Source: Chloroflexota bacterium (GTDB taxonomy: Bacteria; Chloroflexota; Anaerolineae; Anaerolineales; UBA4823). From it: a stretch of 11,646 nucleotides of DNA. Shown piece after piece: positions 6,089-11,646 of the stretch (positions are counted from its first letter, which is position 1; each line of letters begins with the position of its first letter). The notes below the pieces were generated by a model that saw nothing but the letters and a program-made list of their open reading frames with translations, made no database searches and had not been told where the DNA came from. The stretch spans positions 1 through 11,646 of the forward strand of contig DAOVCZ010000035.1 of assembly GCA_030669775.1 (NCBI GenBank), read 5' to 3'. Position numbers and translations under genes: made by a program.

Positions 6089-6483
6089 GGGGATGACAGG
6101 CTTCGACGGAGGAGGCTGGTTCCGGATTGCGAGCCGAGAGGCGCCGATCTCGTTAACTCAGCGCAACAAATAAGTGCAAACCGCACTAACCTTTCTACTC
6201 TGCCACTCGCCGCCTAATCGGTGAGCTTAAGAGTATGACCCGATAATGGGTCACGTCCGCCTACCCCGATCTCCGACCGGTGGTAGCCCGGGCGAGACAA
6301 AGTCGGAGTGCCGCACATCACACCACTAACCGTGCGAAAGAGGATCTTCGGATCTCAGTGGCTGGTTGGATGAGACCCCTTGTCGTTTGAGGCTCATCTA
6401 ACGACAAATCTCAAGCGACTACGCTCGTAGATATTCGAGAACTTAATCTTTCGGACGCGGGTTCGAGTCCCGCCATCTCCACC
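6089..6483 (+). ncRNA. ssrA: Transfer-messenger RNA (tmRNA, ssrA), one-piece form
   Basis: Rescues stalled ribosomes by acting first as alanyl-tRNA and then as mRNA for a degradation tag. The 5' end GGGGATGACAGGCTTCGACG is the classical tmRNA start. GGGGATG at 6089-6095 pairs with CATCTCC at 6474-6480, and the third pair is G6091-U6478, the G3-U70 identity element for alanyl-tRNA synthetase. A T-arm with GCGGG/CCCGC around TTCGAGT lies at about 6456-6472. Position 6481 is the discriminator A followed by encoded CC, but the next base is T, so the terminal CCA is completed after transcription. The RNA is about 393 nt before CCA addition, and 5' and 3' parts are in the usual order, so it is not a permuted two-piece tmRNA. 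Partner SmpB is not in the window. Confidence 0.97.
6176..6217 (+). other. ssrA: tmRNA tag reading frame: ANRTNLSTLPLAA, stop TAA
   Basis: The resume codon is taken as GCA at 6176, following an AATAAGT context typical of tmRNA. Thirteen codons run to TAA at 6215-6217. The tag ends in LAA, the C-terminal degron recognised by ClpXP-type proteases. The Pro at the fourth residue from the end and two adjacent Thr/Ser/Leu groups make it unlike the E. coli ANDENYALAA. The resume position is inferred from motif similarity; the C-terminal frame is secure. Confidence 0.85.
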
Positions 6484-6487
6484 TTAT

Positions 6488-6530
6488 ATTGAGCTTTCAA
6501 TCTAAATCATTGGAAGCTCAATTTATTTAT
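6488..6530 (+). terminator. Rho-independent terminator of ssrA
   Basis: A 14-bp stem with one G-U pair (6488-6501 against 6509-6522) encloses the loop CTAAATC and is followed by TTTATTTAT. It begins 5 nt after tmRNA. Its T-tract overlaps the last codons of the convergent rlmI gene, whose stop codon is at 6527-6529. Confidence 0.9.
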
Positions 6531-7720
6531 ACCTGTATCACAAACCCTTTTAGATATGCCCCTTCAGGAAAATTTAGCGCGACTGGGTGATCAGCTCCTG
6601 GTCCAAGTCGGTATATTATTTTCGCTTGCACCCTTGCATCAAGTGCCGCACCAGCCAAAATCTTCTGAAACAGCTCCTCACTCACGCCTCCAGAACAGGA
6701 AAATGTAACCAACAAACCTCCTGGATTGAGCAACTTCAAACCCAACAAATTAATATCCTTATACCCTCTCGCTGCTCGCTGGGCATGGCCAGCTGTAGGT
6801 GCAAATTTTGGGGGATCGAGAATCACCATATCAAATTTCCTGTCCTGATCTCTAAATCGCCGAAGAGCCTGGAAAACATCATCTTCTACCCATTCAATAT
6901 TGTTATCAGATATTTTGTTTAATGTTATATTCTCCCGCCCAAGTTTGATGGCTTCTGCGGAAGATTCCACTGCCACAACACTTCTCGCGCCCCCGGTTAG
7001 AGCGGATACTGAGAACCCTCCAGTGTAAGCAAAGCAATCCAATATGGTTCGATCTGCTGCCAATTTACCAACCACAGATCGATTTATTCGTTGATCGAGA
7101 TAAAATCCTGTTTTCTGACCTTGACGTATGTCCACCCAGTAATTGCTCTCACCTTCCTGAATTCGAACCAGGCTGAAGCTATCACCACCGACCAGTGGCC
7201 CTTTACGTGGGGCTAACCCTTCCAATCGCCTAACCTTGACATCTGATCGCTCGTAAACTCGCTCGCACTCGATCAAATTACCTAGCAATTCAACGAAAGT
7301 GTCTCGCCAATAATCAGCTCCACAGGCGAGAAACTGAACTACAAGTGTGTCTGCGTAACGGTCGACAACAAAACCTGGCAATCCATCAGATTCTGCATGC
7401 ACCAATCGGCAGGCATTAAACTCACCAATATGCAAAATCCGCCTGCGCAGGCGGATTGCGTTTTCCAGGCGTGCCCGGAAGAATTCTCGATCTATTTTTC
7501 TGCCTTGATCCCTCGACCATACTCGGACCCGGATTTTCGAGGCTGGACTGTATGCTCCCCATGCAAGAAATTTGCCCTTGGCATCAACTATTTTTGTGGT
7601 TTCGCCGGCGATTATCTCTCCATTCCCTTGATCAATCGTTTTGATCGAACCCGAAAACACCCACGGGTGGCCTCGCAGCAATGCCTTCTCACGCCCCTCT
7701 TTGAGTTGAACTACCAGCAT
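6527..7720 (-). CDS. rlmI: 23S rRNA (cytosine-C5)-methyltransferase, RlmI family
   Basis: SAM-dependent methyltransferase that in E. coli modifies C1962 of 23S rRNA; 397 aa, the normal length. The N-terminal PUA-like domain (about 1-75) starts with the family pattern GREKALLRGHPWVFSGSI. A central linker domain contains the HAESDGLPGFVVDRY stretch (108-122). The Rossmann methyltransferase domain has the SAM motif DCFAYTGGFSVSA (228-240), VAVESS (249-254), the DPPKF motif at 302-306, and the catalytic-type cysteine Cys342 in TFSCSGG. The start ATG 7720 gives the expected N-terminus although it lacks a clear ribosome site. It follows the alpha-oxoamine synthase gene by 15 nt, so it is probably the last gene of that operon. 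The C5 and position specificity is inferred from family membership. Confidence 0.93.
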   Translation of the reverse strand: MLVVQLKEGREKALLRGHPWVFSGSIKTIDQGNGEIIAGETTKIVDAKGKFLAWGAYSPASKIRVRVWSRDQGRKIDREFFRARLENAIRLRRRILHIGEFNACRLVHAESDGLPGFVVDRYADTLVVQFLACGADYWRDTFVELLGNLIECERVYERSDVKVRRLEGLAPRKGPLVGGDSFSLVRIQEGESNYWVDIRQGQKTGFYLDQRINRSVVGKLAADRTILDCFAYTGGFSVSALTGGARSVVAVESSAEAIKLGRENITLNKISDNNIEWVEDDVFQALRRFRDQDRKFDMVILDPPKFAPTAGHAQRAARGYKDINLLGLKLLNPGGLLVTFSCSGGVSEELFQKILAGAALDARVQAKIIYRLGPGADHPVALNFPEGAYLKGFVIQV

Positions 7721-7735
7721 GGATTCAAGTTATGT

Positions 7736-8944
7736 TCAGATAATACCGATTTTCTTCCCAGCAGTTTCGATAACGTTCATCGCATATTCAATCTCATCAG
7801 CTTCATGCGCTGCAGTAACTGTTGCTCGCAATCTTGCCAGACCCGGAGGCACTGCCGGTGATACAACTGGTAAGACAAATACATCATGCTGCTGTGCTTC
7901 TCTGGTCAATGCAAAGGCACGCTCATCATCGCCACACAGTACAGGTACGATGGCAGTTGAAGTATTCAGCGTATCAAAACCCCGTTCCTGGATACCATTT
8001 ATGAATTGCTTGGTATTGGCATTCAGCTTCTCAATCCTCCAGGGTTCGTCCAATATCACCTTGAATGCTTCGTTCGCTGCTGCAGCTTGGGCCGGGGGCA
8101 GCGCGGCTGAAAAGATATATGCCCGGCTTGCATGACTGAGAAATTCGATCAGCTCTTTCTTTCCAGCAATATATCCCCCAACCGAAGGGATCGTCTTGCT
8201 AAGAGTTCCCATATTAATGTCGGCTGTGCCTTCCATTCCAAAATGTTCCTCAATTCCCCGTCCCGTTTTACCGAGCATTCCCAAAGAATGGGCCTCATCA
8301 ATCATCAACCAGGCGTGATATTTCTTGGAGAGCTCGACAATTTTTGGGAAATCGATCACATCCCCATCCATGCTGAAGACCGCATCCACGATCACCAGTT
8401 TTGTCGAGCCTTCTGGAAGATTCTTTAGCCTGGATTCCAGATCATCCATGTCGTTATGTCGGAAGCGTAAAAATTTTGCTCCAGACATCAAACAGCCATC
8501 TACAATCGAGGCATGGTTCAATTTGTCGCATATCACATACCCACCCCTGCCCAATAACGAAGAGATGGCTGATAAATTGGTAGCGTAGCCAGAAGTGTAT
8601 GTCACAGCAGCTTCCGCGCCCTTAAACTCTGCTATTGTCTCTTCCAGCTCACGATGCAAATCCAAAGTGCCTGCTAGCATTCGTACACCATGCGTGCCTG
8701 TCCCGTAGCGATCAATCGCATCTTTAGCAGCTTTATTGATCCGCGGATGACCGAGCAATCCCAGGTAGCTGTATGAGGCATACAGACCCATATCTCGACC
8801 GTTGATCAAGACCCGCGCTCCACCCCTTAGCTCGGTAACCGGTTGGTTGTAAAAATAAAGTCCGACCTCTTGGAGATGCTCCAGTCGTTCAGTAATCGCT
8901 TTTATGCGTCCAACAACAATATCCTCGTTATTATCGAAATCCAT
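7736..8944 (-). CDS. PLP-dependent alpha-oxoamine synthase family enzyme (KBL/BioF/serine palmitoyltransferase-like)
   Basis: Condenses an amino acid with an acyl-CoA or acyl-carrier thioester with loss of CO2 (or cleaves in reverse). 402 aa, a full-length fold-type I enzyme. Lys250 in MGTLSKTIPSVGGYIAG is the PLP Schiff-base lysine. His144 in KLNHASIVDG stacks on the cofactor, and DEAHS at 216-220 gives the Asp and His that contact it. THGVRMLAGTLDLHRELE (84-101) is a strong family signature. The substrate is uncertain: SYSYLGLLGHPRI (58-70) is closer to serine-palmitoyltransferase-like members than to plain BioF, while the general layout also fits glycine C-acetyltransferase. There is no tdh or bio gene next to it. 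TTAGGAG lies 7 nt or so before ATG 8944. It follows ligA by 41 nt and precedes rlmI by 15 nt. Confidence 0.9.
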   Translation of the reverse strand: MDFDNNEDIVVGRIKAITERLEHLQEVGLYFYNQPVTELRGGARVLINGRDMGLYASYSYLGLLGHPRINKAAKDAIDRYGTGTHGVRMLAGTLDLHRELEETIAEFKGAEAAVTYTSGYATNLSAISSLLGRGGYVICDKLNHASIVDGCLMSGAKFLRFRHNDMDDLESRLKNLPEGSTKLVIVDAVFSMDGDVIDFPKIVELSKKYHAWLMIDEAHSLGMLGKTGRGIEEHFGMEGTADINMGTLSKTIPSVGGYIAGKKELIEFLSHASRAYIFSAALPPAQAAAANEAFKVILDEPWRIEKLNANTKQFINGIQERGFDTLNTSTAIVPVLCGDDERAFALTREAQQHDVFVLPVVSPAVPPGLARLRATVTAAHEADEIEYAMNVIETAGKKIGII

Positions 8945-8985
8945 TAGCTCGCTCCTAAGTTATTATATGTCAATTTCATACAGAC

Positions 8986-11007
8986 TTAACCTGCCAGTTT
9001 CCGCAGCCCTTCTTCGTCGACGATAGGAATCCCAAGTTCTTCGGCTTTTGTAAATTTAGAACCTGGATTATCGCCAAGCACTAAATAGCTGGTCTTCTTG
9101 CTCACCGAACCTATCACCCGTCCCCCATGGCGTTCAATAAATTCTTTTACCTGTTGCCGGGAAAATTCAGGTAAAGTCCCTGTGATCACGAATGTCTGCC
9201 CAGAAAATATTTGGGCTGATTCCCTCTGGCTCATCTGGGTACCGGATTCAGGCCAAACACCTGCATCGTGCAGCTTAATTAGAACTTTACGGTTGGTTGA
9301 ACTCATAAACCAATCCACAATTGCTTGGGCGATATTTGGCCCAATACCTTCTATCTCCAGCAGATCATCAAACGTTGCCGCGGATAAATTCTCAATATTT
9401 TCAAATTGTCTGGCCAATTCAGCTGCTCCAACTTCACCCACTCCTCGAATTCCTAAAGCTGTTAAAAGGTGGCTCAAGTTTTGGTTTTTTGATTCCTCGA
9501 TAGCAGTTAACAGATTATCAGCTTTTTTATCCGCAAACCCATCAAGCTGAAGCAAATCATCTTTGGATAAGGAATAAAGATCAGCCACATCCTTGACCAG
9601 CCCAGATTGAACCAATTGTTCAACGATCTTTATCCCCAGTCCGACAATATCCATCGCACCACGAGAGACAAAATGCTCAATATTGCGAATAAGTTGTGCT
9701 GGACAGGCAGCATTAACACAATACCAGGCAACTTCACCTTCAATATGCTCAACTTCCTGGTCGCAAACCGGGCATTTCCGGGGCGGTGTATAGGGTTTTT
9801 CGTCGCCAGTGCGCACATCAACTACTGGTCCAATGACATAGGGTATAACATCTCCAGCCCGCTTCAGCAGCACACGATCTCCCGGACGAATATCTTTCTC
9901 GGCAATATAATCAAAATTGTGCAGGGTGGCCTGCTTCACAATCACCCCACTGATTTCCACTGGCTCTAGGAAAGCATAAGGGGTTAATACTCCTGTACGG
10001 CCAACATTTACCCCAATGCCCCTGAGCTGCGTAGTGACTTCCACGGCTGGGAATTTGAATGCTATCGCACTTCGTGGATCCTTGCCAACCACACCTAAAT
10101 CTTCAGCTAAACTTAAATCATTGATTTTGATCACCGCACCATCAGTTTCATAAGGCATGTTATATCTTTGTTCTACCATATCTAGACTCACATCGATGGC
10201 AGAGTCAATATCCTTACAGTATGTCCAATCGACTACCGGGAATCCAATTTTTTTTTGAAATCTCAATCTCTCTTCGTTCGTTGCCCAGAATGTTCGATCT
10301 GAGGCGACAATATCATACGTAAGCAAAGTGAGTGGTCGGGTTGCAGTCAACTCAGGATTCAGCTGGCGCAGCGAACCAGCTGCTGTATTGCGCGGATTAA
10401 GGTACGTTTTCTCACCAGCTTCTCTAAGCCTTGTGTTGAGTTCATCAAAATCTTTGAGATACATAAATACTTCACCGCGCACCACTAATGAGTCCGGAAT
10501 TTCGATCCCGTTTTGTTGAACCGGCACCCGCAGCGGCAGCGAGCGGATCGTGCGCAAATTGGATGTTACCTCCTCCCCCACTTCACCATCTCCACGTGTT
10601 GCCCCTTGTGAGAATATCCCGTTCTGGTAGTGCAGTACAACTGTTAAACCATCTAACTTAGGTTCAACTAAAAAATCTGTTTCACGAACCCGCTCGTCCA
10701 ACCTGCCAATCCGTTCATACCAGGCTCGTACATCTTCTGCATCGAACGCGTTTCCTAGACTCAAAATTGCCGCGGGATGGCGCAGCTTGGTGAAGCGCTC
10801 GGACGGGGGTGCGCCTGTCCTTTGGGTTGGCGAGTCTGGTGTGATCCATTCTGGATGTTCAGCTTCGATCTCCCGGAGTTCAATCATCTGTTGATCGTAT
10901 TCGCTGTCGCTGACCACTGGCTCATTGAGCACGTAATATCGATAATTGTGATAGCTGATCTCCTGGCGAAGTTCATCAGCTCGTTTTTGGAGCTCGGTGG
11001 TATCCAT
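8986..11007 (-). CDS. ligA: NAD-dependent DNA ligase LigA
   Basis: Seals nicks in duplex DNA during replication and repair using NAD+; 673 aa, the normal length. Domain Ia (about 1-70) carries the NAD-recognition Tyr region (YHNYRYYVLNEP). The adenylation domain has the active-site lysine Lys117 in VEPKLDG and motif VRGEVFM. The OB fold follows, with VGRTGVLTP and KRAGDVIPYV. The Cys4 zinc finger is Cys412, Cys415, Cys430 and Cys435. The helix-hairpin-helix array covers about 440-590 (for example GIRGVGEVGAAELA and EIEGIGPNIAQAI), and a C-terminal BRCT domain runs from about 595 to the end. All key residues are intact, so this is presumably the essential replicative ligase. No ribosome site precedes ATG 11007; instead a TATAAT lies just upstream. 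Confidence 0.97.
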   Translation of the reverse strand: MDTTELQKRADELRQEISYHNYRYYVLNEPVVSDSEYDQQMIELREIEAEHPEWITPDSPTQRTGAPPSERFTKLRHPAAILSLGNAFDAEDVRAWYERIGRLDERVRETDFLVEPKLDGLTVVLHYQNGIFSQGATRGDGEVGEEVTSNLRTIRSLPLRVPVQQNGIEIPDSLVVRGEVFMYLKDFDELNTRLREAGEKTYLNPRNTAAGSLRQLNPELTATRPLTLLTYDIVASDRTFWATNEERLRFQKKIGFPVVDWTYCKDIDSAIDVSLDMVEQRYNMPYETDGAVIKINDLSLAEDLGVVGKDPRSAIAFKFPAVEVTTQLRGIGVNVGRTGVLTPYAFLEPVEISGVIVKQATLHNFDYIAEKDIRPGDRVLLKRAGDVIPYVIGPVVDVRTGDEKPYTPPRKCPVCDQEVEHIEGEVAWYCVNAACPAQLIRNIEHFVSRGAMDIVGLGIKIVEQLVQSGLVKDVADLYSLSKDDLLQLDGFADKKADNLLTAIEESKNQNLSHLLTALGIRGVGEVGAAELARQFENIENLSAATFDDLLEIEGIGPNIAQAIVDWFMSSTNRKVLIKLHDAGVWPESGTQMSQRESAQIFSGQTFVITGTLPEFSRQQVKEFIERHGGRVIGSVSKKTSYLVLGDNPGSKFTKAEELGIPIVDEEGLRKLAG

Positions 11008-11014
11008 AGCCGGA

Positions 11015-11020
11015 ATTATA
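11015..11020 (-). promoter_or_regulatory. -10 box directly upstream of ligA; candidate leaderless promoter
   Basis: On the minus strand a perfect TATAAT ends 7 nt before the ATG of ligA (11007), so transcription would start at or next to the A of the start codon. No Shine-Dalgarno sequence is present between them. A matching -35 hexamer is not obvious. Confidence 0.5.
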
Positions 11021-11108
11021 GCCTAAAACCAAACTGGCACATTGTTAAATATTGGTGTTTAGGAGTTAATTTCTGTCCACCAAAGCAAATTGATCGCATC
11101 CATGAGCT

Positions 11109-11393
11109 TCAATTGTTTTCTACAATCTGATCGTCTCGATACTCCCTCAATGAATTTGCTGCAAACAATACCAGACATATCCAGATCGTATTTGAGAGGA
11201 ACATGTGGAACAGCTGCATCCATACTGGAGCTATTTGTTCAGATCTGGGAATTACCTCACCATTACACAATGGCCAATGACTTCCATACCCTGCTCCGGA
11301 TCCTGTGGCGCGCATATAAGCACCCCACAGGATCACTCCCAGGTTCACTGCCAGCATAAACCATGTATATTTTGCGAATCTAGTTAATTTCAT
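11109..11393 (-). pseudogene. ctaA: N-terminal remnant of heme A synthase (CtaA/COX15)
   Basis: 94 residues that resemble only the first part of CtaA, a membrane enzyme of about 300 aa which converts heme O to heme A for cytochrome oxidase. One membrane segment (about 11-27, WFMLAVNLGVILWGAYM) is followed by the family pattern RATGSGAGYGSHWPLCNGEV and a second hydrophobic stretch (about 58-80). The first of the two usual cysteines of the loop is Tyr here (GYGSHWPLC), and the usual EFTHR heme-ligand motif reads QLFHMF, so only the His survives. The remaining six helices are missing: a TGA ends the frame, and ligA starts only 101 nt further on. It lies 22 nt after the DUF72 gene with a purine-rich ribosome-site region (AGGAGGG), almost touching ATG 11393. 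A small functional membrane protein derived from CtaA is less likely but not excluded. Confidence 0.7.
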
Positions 11394-11415
11394 CCCTCCT
11401 GCCCTGTTCCTTCCT

Positions 11416-11646
11416 TTACAATAATCTCATCTGCCTTGGCAGATCAGGTTCAACAGTCGCTAATCCGATGATGCTCTTCAACTTGTTTACTGCTGCTGGT
11501 GCATGGCCAGAAAAATCGTCATTAATAAATGCATAGACGGATTGCACACCTTCAGCTTGAGATCGGATCCACTGCCACCACCAATCCAGCTGGGGAGAGA
11601 CATCTATTTGCTCCCGATCATGAGAATTAAAGCGTCCACGCTGTCC
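11416..11646 (-). CDS. C-terminal end of a DUF72 (YecE-like) protein (partial)
   Basis: The 3' end of a gene that enters from the right edge; 76 residues are visible and the stop is TAA at 11416-11418. The segment RGRFNSHDRE, then QLDWWWQWIRS, and above all VYAFINDDFSGHAPAAVNKL near the C-terminus match the end of DUF72 proteins, which have a TIM-barrel-like fold and no settled biochemical role. No start codon is in the window. The next gene begins 22 nt downstream, so the ctaA remnant is probably transcribed with it. Confidence 0.85.
   Translation of the reverse strand, partial: GQRGRFNSHDREQIDVSPQLDWWWQWIRSQAEGVQSVYAFINDDFSGHAPAAVNKLKSIIGLATVEPDLPRQMRLL

Noticed and set aside
6011..6217. 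68-codon plus-strand open frame upstream of and into tmRNA
   Set aside because: Its 3' end is the tmRNA tag frame and its 5' part is promoter and tmRNA structure; it is not a separate protein gene.
6474..6530. tmRNA 3' end as an integration (att) site
   Set aside because: tmRNA genes are frequent integration targets, but there is no integrase, no repeated 3' segment and a normal terminator follows directly.
7397..8588. Several plus-strand open frames of 60-154 codons
   Set aside because: They are antisense shadows of rlmI and the alpha-oxoamine synthase, both with complete motifs.
9098..9969. Plus-strand open frames of 120-150 codons
   Set aside because: They are antisense to the zinc-finger, HhH and BRCT parts of ligA, which are unmistakable.

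Overview
The window looks like a chromosomal segment of an anaerobic or facultative bacterium, most plausibly a Chloroflexota/Anaerolineae-type organism. That placement is an inference from protein style and gene combination, including a group 3 [NiFe] hydrogenase with a helix-turn-helix-free cyclic-nucleotide-binding protein and a one-piece tmRNA; no marker here proves it. Base composition is moderate and even. I see no insertion sequence, integrase, CRISPR array or tRNA gene.

Region 1 (2-3660, plus strand) is the 3' part of a hydrogenase operon. It holds the tail of an upstream gene (perhaps MvhD-like), a small subunit with three predicted [4Fe-4S] clusters, a large subunit with complete L1 and L2 nickel ligands, the maturation endopeptidase, and a single-domain CNB protein with an altered phosphate-binding cassette. 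Small subunit, large subunit and protease are joined by two 4-nt ATGA overlaps. A strong hairpin terminator closes the unit. Subunit architecture fits group 3 (MvhAG-like, soluble, probably working with a heterodisulfide-reductase-type or other cofactor-reducing partner) better than membrane uptake hydrogenases or the short HoxY type.

Region 2 (3673-5989) is small genes on both strands. A minus-strand pair encodes a two-helix membrane protein and an alpha/beta-hydrolase esterase; the esterase is broken by a single-base frameshift at an A run, and its second half, with the catalytic Asp and His, lies intact in the next frame. A plus-strand conserved-looking helical protein of unknown function follows. 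Then comes a minus-strand ECF-type sigma factor overlapping a one-helix protein that may be its anti-sigma partner.

Region 3 (6071-6530, plus strand) is ssrA (tmRNA), with a consensus -10, the G3-U70 alanine identity pair, a 13-residue tag ANRTNLSTLPLAA and a strong terminator.

Region 4 (6527-11646, minus strand) reads in order: the C-terminal end of a DUF72 protein, a short degenerate remnant of heme A synthase (CtaA/COX15), NAD-dependent DNA ligase LigA, an alpha-oxoamine synthase (KBL/BioF/SPT family), and the 23S rRNA methyltransferase RlmI. LigA has a perfect TATAAT only 7 nt before its ATG, suggesting a leaderless transcript.

I did not find a clearly new system. The most worthwhile leads are the CNB protein bound to the hydrogenase operon, the sigma/anti-sigma candidate pair, the ctaA remnant, and the frameshifted esterase.
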